Source: Lachnospiraceae bacterium (GTDB taxonomy: Bacteria > Bacillota > Clostridia > Lachnospirales > Bianqueaceae). Taken from it: 64,000 nucleotides of DNA. How positions within the stretch are numbered: the stretch's first letter is position 1; the number at the start of each line of letters is the position of its first letter. Position numbers and translations under genes: made by a program. Below the pieces are notes generated by a model. That model worked only from the letters and a program-made list of their open reading frames with translations, was not told the origin of the DNA and did not search any database. The stretch spans positions 62,001 through 126,000 of the forward strand of contig JAAWDX010000010.1 of the NCBI GenBank assembly GCA_022794035.1, in the 5' to 3' direction. Below, piece after piece: positions 9,471 to 17,689 of this stretch.

Positions 9471-9863
9471 TTATTGCTTCCCTCCTTCTTCAGAATGATC
9501 GTTTTGTGCGTACATATAAATTTCATCCAGATTCAGCGTGTGATAGCGGCGGTACAGGCGCACGGTCAGAGAAAGCATGATGGCTGTAACGCTGACAGAT
9601 ACCACGATGCCTGTGAGTACAAGCCCGGCGGGGATGGGATTGACATAGTTTTGCGCCGCGGTCAGATTGTCGGTCAGGATGGGGGCCAGGCGTCCCCGGA
9701 TATAGCCCATAGAGGTTAAAAACAGGTAGACACCGGTGTCCATTAAATTAAGACCAATAATTTTTTTAAGCAGATTGCGGTTGAACAGCAGAGTCGTAAA
9801 GCCAATGCCAAAGAGGATCATGGCGGTGAGCTCTTCATAGTTGATCATAAAATTGGCGCCCAT
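9471..9863 (-). CDS. mrpC: MrpC/NuoK-like antiporter subunit C
   Basis: A 130-aa protein with three hydrophobic helices and the MrpC/MbhG pattern, including the conserved GLNLMDTGVYLFL and LVLTGIVVSVSVTAIMLSLTVRLY segments. It overlaps the upstream gene by one base at its start and ends one base before mrpD. It is homologous to NuoK and a core membrane subunit of Mrp antiporters. Confidence 0.93.
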   Translation of the reverse strand: MGANFMINYEELTAMILFGIGFTTLLFNRNLLKKIIGLNLMDTGVYLFLTSMGYIRGRLAPILTDNLTAAQNYVNPIPAGLVLTGIVVSVSVTAIMLSLTVRLYRRYHTLNLDEIYMYAQNDHSEEGGKQ

Positions 9864-10807
9864 TAGAAATTTCCTTTCTTGAACATACAGTAGAATCCAT
9901 ACATGGTGCAGGCAACCACGAGCCCAACGGCAATATTGAGGGGCAGAATCAGGCCGCTGCTGAAAATATCGCCGGGAGTTCCCAGAGGGATATGGCTTTC
10001 CAGATGGTTAGCGCCGGTAAAGAAGGAATAGCATTTAGCGATGCTGTAAAAGCCCAGGGCGCAAAGGGAAACGGTTTTAAACAGGCGCGGCGTAAAGAAG
10101 CGTCCTGCCGTCTCGGAGCCATAGGCCAGATTAAAGAGAATGAGGCCGGCGCCGATGATTGCGCCGCCCGAAAAGCCGCCGCCGGGGGAAAGATGGCCGT
10201 TTAAAATGATATAGATGCCAAAAAGGATGATGGCCGGCAGCAAAATGGCCGCCGTATATTTTAAGATGGGATCCTTGGGCAGGTCGAGCAGATGCTCCGT
10301 TTCCAATTGATGAGAAAGCTCATCATCCCAGGTTTCATTGTGATCGATGCGCAGCATGATGAAAACGCAGCAAATGGCGGTGAAGAGCACATGCGATTCA
10401 CCCAGCGTATCAAAGGCACGGTAATCGAGGATCATACCGGCGACATAGTTGATGGCTCCGGTTTCTTGAATGCCGCTGTTGATGTAGCGCAGGTAGACCT
10501 CGTTGGTATCCGGCGAATACGGCGCGCCAAAGGCGGGCAGATATGAAACGGCCCAGAGGAGCACACCGATCAGAATGATGCAGGTGACAACGGCAAAGAT
10601 CTGGTAGATGCGCTCAAAGGAGCGAATCTCCAGAAGCGAAATCCCCTTAGGAGCTTCTTTGAGGTAGGAGTCATATTCATGCCCAGGCTTGGTATTTTTT
10701 AAGGGAAGCTGACGGCTCCCGTCCTGCAGGTGCTCGGAGAGATCCAGATCGCCATGCCACCAGAGCTTAAATTTTTCAATGATGTTCGGTTGATTCGGAT
10801 GATTCAT
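9863..10807 (-). CDS. MbhE-MrpB fusion protein
   Basis: 314 residues. The first roughly 70 residues are polar; then comes a hydrophobic helix and an MbhE-like part ending in the hallmark NYVAGMILDYRAFDTLGES. The C-terminal half is MrpB-like (NGHLSPGGGFSGGAIIGAG). Canonical MrpA carries the MbhE module at its own C-terminus and MrpB is a separate protein; here MbhE is joined to MrpB instead. The start at 10807 has GGAGGAAGCAAACG and overlaps the MbhD-like gene by 32 bp. Confidence 0.88.
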   Translation of the reverse strand: MNHPNQPNIIEKFKLWWHGDLDLSEHLQDGSRQLPLKNTKPGHEYDSYLKEAPKGISLLEIRSFERIYQIFAVVTCIILIGVLLWAVSYLPAFGAPYSPDTNEVYLRYINSGIQETGAINYVAGMILDYRAFDTLGESHVLFTAICCVFIMLRIDHNETWDDELSHQLETEHLLDLPKDPILKYTAAILLPAIILFGIYIILNGHLSPGGGFSGGAIIGAGLILFNLAYGSETAGRFFTPRLFKTVSLCALGFYSIAKCYSFFTGANHLESHIPLGTPGDIFSSGLILPLNIAVGLVVACTMYGFYCMFKKGNF

Positions 10808-11060
10808 CGTTTGCTTCCTCCTCTCCCTTAATCAGATGGATCTTTCTCAGTGTGATAAAGAAGAGCACACTGGTGATGCCGGCGCCCACGGCGGCCTCGG
10901 TGATGGCCAGATCCGGCGCCATCAGAAGCGCCCAGATGATGGACATGATGAGGCTGTATGACATCAGGATGATCACGGAGGTCAGTAAGTTCTTCGTGAA
11001 GCTGACAGAGACCGCGCAGATGACAAGCAGCGCTAATAGAATCATTTTAAAGAGTTCCAT
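10776..11060 (-). CDS. DUF4040 / MbhD-like subunit
   Basis: 94 aa with three hydrophobic helices and the motif MAPDLAITEAAVGAGITSVLFF, diagnostic of the DUF4040 (MbhD) module that canonical MrpA carries near its C-terminus. The last 18 residues are acidic and polar (GEEEANDESSESTEHH). It overlaps both neighbours (14 bp and 32 bp), which indicates tight translational coupling. It is a stand-alone form of a module that is fused in classical MrpA. Confidence 0.9.
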   Translation of the reverse strand: MELFKMILLALLVICAVSVSFTKNLLTSVIILMSYSLIMSIIWALLMAPDLAITEAAVGAGITSVLFFITLRKIHLIKGEEEANDESSESTEHH

Positions 11061-11421
11061 GATCGTTAGATTCCTCCGTTTCCTTCTTAGATGAGCCGGT
11101 CATATCGATAAAGCGGCATGTTTTGGACAGATGCTCGTTGGTGATGTATTCCAGCTTGGTGATCAGATGGGAGGACACCGGGCTGGCGAGCCACATGAAC
11201 AAAATAATGCACAGCAGCTTGATGAGCGCCAGATTAAAGCCATTGGCGATCATGAGACCTAAAATAATAAATAGAATTCCTAAGGTGTCTCCCATGGCGG
11301 CAGAATGCATGCGGTTCAGCACGAAGTGGAAGCGGTGCACGCCCAGACAGGAGAGCATAATAATGCCAATGCCGGCGATGATGAAGATGGCTGATAAAAT
11401 AAACAGGGTCCATTCTAGCAT
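11047..11421 (-). CDS. mrpG: MrpG/MnhG antiporter subunit
   Basis: 124 aa with three hydrophobic helices and the MrpG signature LSCLGVHRFHFVLNRMHSAAMGDTLG. AGGAGGAAGAGAT precedes the start, which overlaps mrpF by 7 bp. The C-terminal tail after the last helix is polar. Confidence 0.93.
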   Translation of the reverse strand: MLEWTLFILSAIFIIAGIGIIMLSCLGVHRFHFVLNRMHSAAMGDTLGILFIILGLMIANGFNLALIKLLCIILFMWLASPVSSHLITKLEYITNEHLSKTCRFIDMTGSSKKETEESNDHGTL

Positions 11422-11744
11422 ATCTCTTCCTCCTTTTGCTTGGCATTTGCCTCCTGCTTTTCCTTTTTATCCAGATAGACCGTAATATATATTTTGCATA
11501 GGACGACGACGGCCAAAAAACTGATCATCACATAGATGAGGCAGACATCCAGCAGATAGCTCTGATCCAGTGCCAGCGCTAAAATGGCAATGGAAAGCAT
11601 GGTCATGGTGCCGATCATATTGATGGCAACCACGCGGTCGGCGATACGCGGCCCCTTGATGGCGCGGATCATGGCCATGAAGATGCCAATGCCCAGTGCG
11701 ATTAAAGAAACCTCATATAAAATCTGATAGGCTGTCTCGATCAT
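11415..11744 (-). CDS. mrpF: MrpF/MnhF antiporter subunit
   Basis: 109 aa with three helices and the MrpF pattern IKGPRIADRVVAINMIGTM, then DVCLIYVMISFLAVVVLCKIY. GGAGGAGCTATC precedes the start, and the start overlaps the mrpE stop (ATGA type). Confidence 0.93.
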   Translation of the reverse strand: MIETAYQILYEVSLIALGIGIFMAMIRAIKGPRIADRVVAINMIGTMTMLSIAILALALDQSYLLDVCLIYVMISFLAVVVLCKIYITVYLDKKEKQEANAKQKEEEIC

Positions 11745-12205
11745 GATAGCTCCTCCATTTTATGCAGTAATTTTACAAAGGCACTGTCTTCGATCCCCTC
11801 GGCCAGACTGGGGCGAAGGGCATGAATGGTATAGAGGTCATCATCCAGCGAGATCGTGATGGTGCCGGGGGTGAGCGTAATGGAATTGGCCAGAATCGTA
11901 CGGGCCAGCTGCGTTTTCAGCGGGATACGCACCGAGATAATCGAGCTGTCGGTGTGGCGCTCGCCGGCAATGATCAGCAAAATGACATTCCAATTTGCCT
12001 TGAGAATCTCCCAAAGTAGCACGGCGACATAGAGCAGAAACAGCCCCAGCCGTCTAAACAGCTGCCACTCCTTTTTTAAGGTATAATGGAGATAGGTCCG
12101 GGCAAACCAGTATACCAAAGCGCTGAGAAGCAGGCCCAATATAGTGATTTCCAGTGTGATGCGCCCGTTTAGCATAAACCAGATGAATAATAAAAACAAA
12201 TACAT
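11741..12205 (-). CDS. mrpE: MrpE/MnhE antiporter subunit, first gene of the operon
   Basis: 154 aa: two N-terminal hydrophobic helices, then a soluble domain with the conserved TLTPGTITISLDDDLYTIHAL segment of MrpE. The in-frame stop just upstream fixes the ATG at 12205. The ribosome-binding site is poor (GAAGTGAAAACCCCTC), unlike every other gene in the operon, and a hairpin plus eight U residues lies directly before it, so expression may be limited at this point. Confidence 0.92.
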   Translation of the reverse strand: MYLFLLFIWFMLNGRITLEITILGLLLSALVYWFARTYLHYTLKKEWQLFRRLGLFLLYVAVLLWEILKANWNVILLIIAGERHTDSSIISVRIPLKTQLARTILANSITLTPGTITISLDDDLYTIHALRPSLAEGIEDSAFVKLLHKMEELS

Positions 12206-12228
12206 GAGGGGTTTTCACTTCGCTTTCT

Positions 12229-12279
12229 AAAAAAAATGCCTGTTCGTTCAAAAGAGCAAAGCGCCTTTAAAACGAACAG
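12229..12279 (-). terminator. Terminator-like hairpin in the mrp leader
   Basis: On the minus strand CTGTTCGTT (12279-12271) pairs with AACGAACAG (12248-12240), followed by GCA and eight T residues (12236-12229). It could end the 2-hydroxyacid dehydrogenase transcript, but it also lies just downstream of the predicted mrp start site, so it may act as an attenuator or a 5' stabilising structure. Confidence 0.75.
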
Positions 12280-12284
12280 ACTTA

Positions 12285-12312
12285 ATTGTAATAGGTTTGC
12301 CTTAAAAGTCAA
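12285..12312 (-). promoter_or_regulatory. mrpE: mrp operon promoter
   Basis: On the minus strand TTGACT (12312-12307), 16 bp and TACAAT (12290-12285). The predicted start, about 12278, coincides with the first base of the hairpin described at 12229-12279. Confidence 0.7.
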
Positions 12313-12340
12313 TAGGTTTTACGGATTTCTTCCTATTTAT

Positions 12341-13315
12341 TTAGTAGCCGATAGAACGATCCACCAGATGGTGCAGCGGATCTCCCGCAAAATACCGCTT
12401 TAAATTGCGGCAAAACATATCCACATTCAGATCGCAGGTATGTCCCAATGACATGTTGCCGGAGATATGCGGCGTCAAAATTACGTTGGCCGCATCATAG
12501 AGCGGATCGTCCGCGGGCAGAGGCTCCGGCGTCATCACATCCAGCGCCGCACCGGCAATGCGCCCCTCATTCAGCGCTGCCACCAGCGCCGGCTGATCAA
12601 TCGCCGATCCGCGCCCCACATTGACCACGTAGGTCTTGGGGCTGAGCCCATCGATGATTTCTTTAGAGAAAACGCCATTCGTCTCCTTCGTGGCCGGCAG
12701 GCACAGCGCCACAATATCCGCATCCTTTACGGCTTCGGGCAGCTCCGCCAGTGTCAGCACCTGATCATAGGCCGGATCCGATGGCTTTTTCGTGCGGCGC
12801 ACGCCGCAAACATGAGCGGCGCCGAGCGCCTTGACGCGGCGCGCCAGATTCGTACCGATATCGCCCATGCCGACAATGGTGATGCGGCTGCCCCAGATCG
12901 AGCGGACGGCTCCGATATTGCGCCATTCCCGGTTTTGTGTAAGCGCCGTATATTCCGGCATGCGGCGCAGCAGCATGAGCATAACCATGAGCATATGCTC
13001 TGAAATCGTGGTGCCGTAGGAGCCGGCAGAATTAGTCAAAAGGACCTGCTCAGGATGAGCATATACAGCATCCTCGAGAAACGGATCCACGCCGGCTGAG
13101 GCGGTGGCAAACCAGCGCAGGCTTTCTGCTTTTTTCAGCACAGCAGCCGGATAGTATCCGTACAGGATTTCACAGGCGGAGATGCCGTCCTCCATCTCCT
13201 GCGGAGTAGCAAAATAACGGATCTGATAGGCATCCGTATGCATCTTGACAGTTGCTTCGATCTGAGCTTGATGGGCCGGCAGAAGATAGTCGGCATAGAT
13301 TCCAATGATGGGCAT
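12341..13315 (-). CDS. D-2-hydroxyacid dehydrogenase (NAD-dependent family)
   Basis: 324 aa. The Rossmann motif GMGDIGTNLARRVKALGA, the catalytic Arg region VVNVGRGSAIDQ, the Glu in LDVMTPEPLPADDPL and the His in ILTPHISGN follow the D-isomer-specific dehydrogenase order. I chose the ATG at 13315 because AAAGGA is 8 nt upstream; the ATG at 13324 would sit on top of that site. It follows the alpha-galactosidase gene, with the two genes nearly abutting, so they are probably co-transcribed. Substrate not identifiable. Confidence 0.92.
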   Translation of the reverse strand: MPIIGIYADYLLPAHQAQIEATVKMHTDAYQIRYFATPQEMEDGISACEILYGYYPAAVLKKAESLRWFATASAGVDPFLEDAVYAHPEQVLLTNSAGSYGTTISEHMLMVMLMLLRRMPEYTALTQNREWRNIGAVRSIWGSRITIVGMGDIGTNLARRVKALGAAHVCGVRRTKKPSDPAYDQVLTLAELPEAVKDADIVALCLPATKETNGVFSKEIIDGLSPKTYVVNVGRGSAIDQPALVAALNEGRIAGAALDVMTPEPLPADDPLYDAANVILTPHISGNMSLGHTCDLNVDMFCRNLKRYFAGDPLHHLVDRSIGY

Positions 13316-13320
13316 AGAGA

Positions 13321-15465
13321 TCATCCTTTCTTAGTAAAAAGCGTTACATAGCTGACAAAGTCGCGGCGGGGGAAGAAGGTCAGCGGAAGGCCGGCCTGCA
13401 TTAAGGCGCTGCCGCTGTAGGTATGGCCCGCTTCATCGGTATAATAGGCCGCTGCGTCTAGGCCGCGCAGAAATACGCGGGGAGGACAGGGATTGGGTTC
13501 ACTTAGCTTGCGGTAGCAGCAAAGAAGCAGCTGGTCACCCTGTAAAAACTGCCATGCGGCATAATTGGAGGAACCAAACGGAGAAATGAGCCGTGTAAAC
13601 TCGCCGTTTTGTGTAATGGCTCGCAGAGCCTTTACTTTTTGCACAAAGGCCTTGGCGGTGGCCAGATCCTCTTCCGAAAGCCGGCTCAGATCAAGCTCAA
13701 AGCCAAAGTTGCCGCCCAGCGCCACATCGCCGCGCATCTGCATGCTGGTCAGGCGTCCTACCTGATGGTTAGGGCTGGCGCTGATATGCGCCCCCATGGC
13801 CGCGGCCGGATAGACAAGAGAGGTGCCGTACTGGATCTTGAGGCGTTCGATCGCATCGGTATTGTCGCTGGTCCAGGTCTGCGGCATGTAATAGAGCATG
13901 CCGGCATCGAAGCGTCCGCCGCCGCCGGAGCAGCTCTCAAACAGAATTTCTGGAAAAGCAGAGGTGATTTCCTCCAAAATATGATATAAGCCGAGCATAT
14001 AGCGGTGCTGCGTCTCCATTTGCCGCTCTGCGGGCAGATAGGAGGAAAAGGCTTCGGTCATGTTGCGGTTCATATCCCACTTCACGTAGGAAATGGGAGC
14101 GCTGCTGAGGGTGTCCTTCAGCATTTTAATGATGAAATCCTGAACATCGGGACGCGTGAGGTCCAGAATGAGCTGATGGCGGGCTTCGGTGCGCACGCGG
14201 CCGGGAACGTGCAGGCACCAGTCGGGATGCGCGCGGTAGAGGTCGCTGTCGGGCGAGATCATCTCGGGCTCGAACCAAAGGCCGAACTGCAGCCCCAGTG
14301 CGTTTACCTTTTCGGCGATCCCGCTAAGGCCATGCGGCAGCTTGCGGGTATTGACGTACCAATCGCCGAGCGAGCGGTGATCGTCGTCGCGTGCACCGAA
14401 CCAGCCGTCGTCGAGGACGAAGAGCTCGATACCGAGCTCAGCGGCTGTCTGGGCGATTTGCAGGATCTTGTCTTCATCAAAGTTAAAATAGGTGGCCTCC
14501 CAGTTATTGATGAGGATCGGGCGTACACGGTCGTTCCAGGGGCTTTTGCAGAGGCAGTGACGGTAGATGTGGTGGTAGATATGGGACATGCCGTTTAGGC
14601 CATGCTGCGAATAGACGAGAAGAGCCTCCGGCGTCTGAAAGCTTTCGCCGCTTGCAAGCAGCCAGCGGTGCGCGGCTGGATTCAGCCCGATCATCATGGT
14701 TGTATTCTGGCTGTCGCCCACCTGGCAGCTGGCCGCAAAGCTGCCGCTGTAAATCAGGTTCATCGACCATACGCTGCCGCTGTGCTCAGTGGCTTCAGGC
14801 GCGGCAGCGGCCAAAAACGGATTTTCCTCATGGCCGGAAGCGCCGCGCTGGCTCTCGATGCGGTAGGCAGCCTCTCCTAAGGGCGTCCTGACAAGCTGCC
14901 GCTCACGCGCATGTGCGCCGCGTAGATGGATCACCTCTAAATCATGTCCGTAAACCACGGCAGCGGCAGAGGCCATATGCGTAAGCCGCAGCGGCTGCGC
15001 GCCGTGGTTGGTAAGCCGCATGCTGCGCGCCAGCCCCTCGCCCACGATGCTGTACGAAAGCTGGGCCTCCAGACCGGTAAGCGGATCGCGCAGGAAAAGC
15101 AGCAGCGTCTCTGCGCCGGCCTGATGCACATGGGGTAGCCCGGGCAGCGCTGGCTTTTCAGTAAGAAGCTGGTAGTCCTGGTACTGCAGGCGGGTGAGGT
15201 TATCGCCGGCCATATTTTCAGCCTGCAGCGCTGCCTCGCCGTACCAACCGGCTCCGGCCGAGGGAAGCTCATGAGGAAGCCGCTGCGTCAGCAGCTCAAA
15301 AGACGCGCCGCCGGAAAAGCCATCCAGCAGATAAGCAAGATCCGCATGCGCAAGCGGAGCCCCCCAGTATAGGTTAAATAGCTGACCATCCTGCACCTTG
15401 AGCACATAGCTGAAGGCCGGGCTGGACAAATGAAAAATCTGATGCTGTTTATCAATATCAATCAT
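13321..15465 (-). CDS. GH36 alpha-galactosidase
   Basis: 714 aa, the normal length of a bacterial GH36 enzyme. An N-terminal beta-supersandwich is followed by a TIM barrel carrying WEATYFNFDE, LFVLDDGWFG, the nucleophile motif KWDMNRN (Asp464) and the acid/base motif SCSGGGGRFD (Asp520), then a C-terminal beta domain. It hydrolyses terminal alpha-1,6-galactosides such as raffinose-type sugars. No signal peptide is present, so it is probably cytoplasmic and works on imported oligosaccharides. The start has AAAGGAC upstream and a near-perfect promoter. Confidence 0.96.
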   Translation of the reverse strand: MIDIDKQHQIFHLSSPAFSYVLKVQDGQLFNLYWGAPLAHADLAYLLDGFSGGASFELLTQRLPHELPSAGAGWYGEAALQAENMAGDNLTRLQYQDYQLLTEKPALPGLPHVHQAGAETLLLFLRDPLTGLEAQLSYSIVGEGLARSMRLTNHGAQPLRLTHMASAAAVVYGHDLEVIHLRGAHARERQLVRTPLGEAAYRIESQRGASGHEENPFLAAAAPEATEHSGSVWSMNLIYSGSFAASCQVGDSQNTTMMIGLNPAAHRWLLASGESFQTPEALLVYSQHGLNGMSHIYHHIYRHCLCKSPWNDRVRPILINNWEATYFNFDEDKILQIAQTAAELGIELFVLDDGWFGARDDDHRSLGDWYVNTRKLPHGLSGIAEKVNALGLQFGLWFEPEMISPDSDLYRAHPDWCLHVPGRVRTEARHQLILDLTRPDVQDFIIKMLKDTLSSAPISYVKWDMNRNMTEAFSSYLPAERQMETQHRYMLGLYHILEEITSAFPEILFESCSGGGGRFDAGMLYYMPQTWTSDNTDAIERLKIQYGTSLVYPAAAMGAHISASPNHQVGRLTSMQMRGDVALGGNFGFELDLSRLSEEDLATAKAFVQKVKALRAITQNGEFTRLISPFGSSNYAAWQFLQGDQLLLCCYRKLSEPNPCPPRVFLRGLDAAAYYTDEAGHTYSGSALMQAGLPLTFFPRRDFVSYVTLFTKKG

Positions 15466-15505
15466 CGATCAGTCTGTCCTTTCTAAAAGTAGATGTTACG
15501 GTTTC

Positions 15506-15534
15506 ACTATACAGGATTGTTAAAGGCATGTCAA
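15506..15534 (-). promoter_or_regulatory. Promoter of the alpha-galactosidase gene
   Basis: TTGACA (15534-15529), 17 bp and TATAGT (15511-15506) on the minus strand. The -35 box overlaps the last codons of the DUF3783 gene. Confidence 0.8.
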
Positions 15535-15899
15535 CGGTTTTGAAAGGCCGCCCGCTCGCTTTTTAGCTCCTGATAAAGCTGCAGCGAGGTCCATGACTGA
15601 TTGGTAGGCGTGAGCATGGCCTTAAGGCCAATCTGGGTGATCTCCAGGCGGCGCATGAGGTCCAGAAAAAGGCTGACCTGCTCGCTGCTCAGCCCGCAAA
15701 AGATCATCATCGGCTCGTCCAGAGGCGCAGGCGCCGCTGCAGAAGACGCCGCCGCGGGCGGCAAAGCGAGCGACAGCTGCTGCAGGGGCATGCTATATTC
15801 CGCGGGGGCAATGTGGCGATAGGGCAGCTTGTGGATGGACAGAGCGGCCTGCAGAGCAGGCCAGCAGGGGGTGTTTTCAATCTGATACAGTAGGATCAT
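15531..15899 (-). CDS. DUF3783 domain protein
   Basis: 122 aa. The second half contains the DUF3783 pattern MMIFCGLSSEQVSLFLD followed by LKAMLTPTNQSWT. Between the halves is an Ala/Pro-rich linker (about residues 50-62). No function is established for this family. GGAGGTTCTCTATCT precedes the start. It is divergent from the NiaR-like gene, and the short shared region holds a candidate operator. Confidence 0.85.
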   Translation of the reverse strand: MILLYQIENTPCWPALQAALSIHKLPYRHIAPAEYSMPLQQLSLALPPAAASSAAAPAPLDEPMMIFCGLSSEQVSLFLDLMRRLEITQIGLKAMLTPTNQSWTSLQLYQELKSERAAFQNR

Positions 15900-15940
15900 A
15901 GATAGAGAACCTCCGTGATAAAATTAAAAAAATAAAGTTT

Positions 15941-15959
15941 ACAGGTGACAAGACAGATG
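15941..15959. promoter_or_regulatory. Candidate operator for the NiaR-like repressor
   Basis: ACAGGTG-ACAAG-ACAGATG is a near-repeat of a 7-mer at 12-bp spacing, directly before the -35 box of the niaR-like gene. Placement fits autoregulation. I could not compare it with published NiaR sites, so the assignment rests on position only. Confidence 0.35.
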
Positions 15960-15960
15960 C

Positions 15961-15988
15961 TTGACATATGCTGAATATAGTGTATAAT
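15961..15988 (+). promoter_or_regulatory. niaR: Promoter of the niaR-EIIC operon
   Basis: TTGACA (15961-15966), a 16-bp spacer and TATAAT (15983-15988), about 32 bp before the chosen start. Confidence 0.75.
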
Positions 15989-16019
15989 GAACGAAAATGA
16001 AAGTCAAGGAGGGAGCAGT

Positions 16020-16559
16020 ATGGATGCAGCGCAGAGGCGCGAAAGGATTATTGCCATGCTGGATGAAAGTGACCGGCCGATTTCCGGCAGCGAGTTTGCA
16101 AAGCGTCTGGGTGTGAGCCGACAGGTGGTTGTACAGGATATGGCGCTTTTGCGGGCCGCGAACCGCAATATTTTATCCACAAATAAAGGATACATACATT
16201 TTAATCCTGGATTAAAGAAGCAGCAGAAGCGGCGCTGCATTAAGGTATGCCATCATACGGCGCAGATCAAAGACGAGCTGTATACGATTGTAGATGCAGG
16301 AGCCAGAGTGCTGGATGTGATGGTCGAGCATTCCATCTATGGCTCCATCAGTGTGGATCTGCTGATTGAGAACCGGCAGGATACTGATGAATTTGTTAAA
16401 AAGATTGAAACCGGAGATACGCGTCCGCTGAAGGAGCTTACCGATAATGTACATTATCATACGATTGAGGCAGCTTCAGAGGCAGTGCTGGATCTGGCGG
16501 TTTCTAATCTAAGGAAAAAAGGGTACTTAATGGAAGGGGAAGACAGTACAAATGAGTAG
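16020..16559 (+). CDS. niaR: NiaR-type transcription repressor (3H domain)
   Basis: 179 aa. An N-terminal HTH_11 winged helix (about 1-60, SGSEFAKRLGVSRQVVVQDM) is followed by a 3H domain (about 75-175) with its three histidine-bearing motifs CHHTAQIKDEL, MVEHSIYG and VHYHTIEA. The family represses NAD and niacin genes when niacin is abundant, binding nicotinic acid through the metal-holding 3H domain. The ATG at 16020 has AAGGAGGGAGCAGT ahead of it. The stop overlaps the start of the following transporter gene by 8 bp, tying the repressor to that transporter. Confidence 0.88.
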   Translation: MDAAQRRERIIAMLDESDRPISGSEFAKRLGVSRQVVVQDMALLRAANRNILSTNKGYIHFNPGLKKQQKRRCIKVCHHTAQIKDELYTIVDAGARVLDVMVEHSIYGSISVDLLIENRQDTDEFVKKIETGDTRPLKELTDNVHYHTIEAASEAVLDLAVSNLRKKGYLMEGEDSTNE

Positions 16560-17598
16560 TTTTAAAAGTTTTTTAGAGCGGAAAGACATTGTTTTTTCCG
16601 CTAAGCGGTATGGAATTGACGCCTTGGGCGCTATGGCGCAGGGGCTGTTTGCCTCGCTTTTGATCGGCACCATTTTGAGCACGCTGGGGCAGCAGCTGGG
16701 CATTGAGATACTGGAGCAGATTGGCGGCTTTGCTTCTTCTGTAAAAGGAGCGGCGATGGCTATTTCCATCGGCTATGCGCTGCATTGTCCGCCGCTGGTG
16801 CTGTTCTCGCTGGCTGCGGTCGGCTATGCCGCCGACACGCTGGGCGGCGCGGGCGGTCCGTTGGCTGTGCTGGTGATGGCGATCATTTCGGCAGAGCTTG
16901 GAAAGGCTGTGAGCAAAGAGACCAAGGTCGATATTTTGGTGACGCCGATTGTAACGATCTGCAGCGGTGCGCTGCTTTCCATCTGGTGCGCTCCGGCAAT
17001 CGGCGCGGCGGCAAGCTCAGTGGGAAAAGCGATTATGTGGGCCACAGAGCTGCAGCCATTCTTTATGGGTATTTTGGTTTCGGTGATTGTGGGTATTGCG
17101 CTGACGCTGCCCATCAGCAGCGCCGCGATCTGTGCCGCGCTTTCCCTCACCGGGTTGGCCGGCGGCGCGGCAGTAGCCGGCTGCTGTGCGCAGATGGTGG
17201 GCTTTGCTGTGATGAGCTTTAAAGAAAACCGCTGGGGCGGTCTGGTGGCGCAGGGACTTGGCACCAGCATGCTGCAGATGGGCAATATTGTAAAGAATCC
17301 GAGGATCTGGATCCCGCCGACGCTGGCAGCTGCCATCACAGGGCCGCTGGCCACCTGCGTGTTTAAAATGCAGATGAATGGAGCTGCTGTCTCCTCTGGT
17401 ATGGGGACCTGCGGTCTGGTGGGTCAGATCGGCGTTTACACCGGCTGGGTGAACGATGGCATCGCCATTGGCGCATTCGAGTGGCTCTCTCTGATTTTGA
17501 TTTCCTTTGTACTGCCGGCTGTGCTGACGTGGCTGATTGCGCTGCCGATGCGCAAAAAAGGCTGGATCAAGGAAAATGATTTGAAGCTGGATTTATAA
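16552..17598 (+). CDS. PTS-EIIC_2-like membrane protein (candidate small-molecule transporter)
   Basis: 348 aa with about ten hydrophobic segments rich in Gly and Ala. It resembles the PTS_EIIC_2 family: an opening KRYGIDALGAMAQGLFASLLIGTI, then GYALHCPPLVLFSLAAVGY and long glycine-rich helices. No EIIA or EIIB partner is encoded beside it. Coupling to the NiaR-like repressor suggests a substrate linked to NAD metabolism such as niacin (inference). The start at 16552 overlaps the repressor stop. A strong terminator follows. Confidence 0.8.
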   Translation: MSSFKSFLERKDIVFSAKRYGIDALGAMAQGLFASLLIGTILSTLGQQLGIEILEQIGGFASSVKGAAMAISIGYALHCPPLVLFSLAAVGYAADTLGGAGGPLAVLVMAIISAELGKAVSKETKVDILVTPIVTICSGALLSIWCAPAIGAAASSVGKAIMWATELQPFFMGILVSVIVGIALTLPISSAAICAALSLTGLAGGAAVAGCCAQMVGFAVMSFKENRWGGLVAQGLGTSMLQMGNIVKNPRIWIPPTLAAAITGPLATCVFKMQMNGAAVSSGMGTCGLVGQIGVYTGWVNDGIAIGAFEWLSLILISFVLPAVLTWLIALPMRKKGWIKENDLKLDL

Positions 17599-17609
17599 TT
17601 TGAAATATA

Positions 17610-17650
17610 AAACAGGCCTCCCGGCAGTGCATGCCGGGAGGCCTGTTTTA
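17610..17650 (+). terminator. Strong intrinsic terminator
   Basis: A perfect stem, AAACAGGCCTCCCGGCA with TGCCGGGAGGCCTGTTT, around a five-base loop, follows the EIIC-like gene by about 12 bp. Confidence 0.93.
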
Positions 17651-17689
17651 TATGGAGCTTGCGCCGCGTATGGCAAAATTTAAGAAATG

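Noticed and set aside
3001..12205. The antiporter operon read as a membrane-bound group 4 hydrogenase or complex I
   Set aside because: No NiFe large or small subunit, NuoB/C/D/I-like or ferredoxin gene lies inside or beside the operon; only antiporter modules are present.
12229..12279. The mrp leader hairpin read as an established riboswitch
   Set aside because: The region is too short and lacks any conserved riboswitch core; only a stem and U-run are visible.
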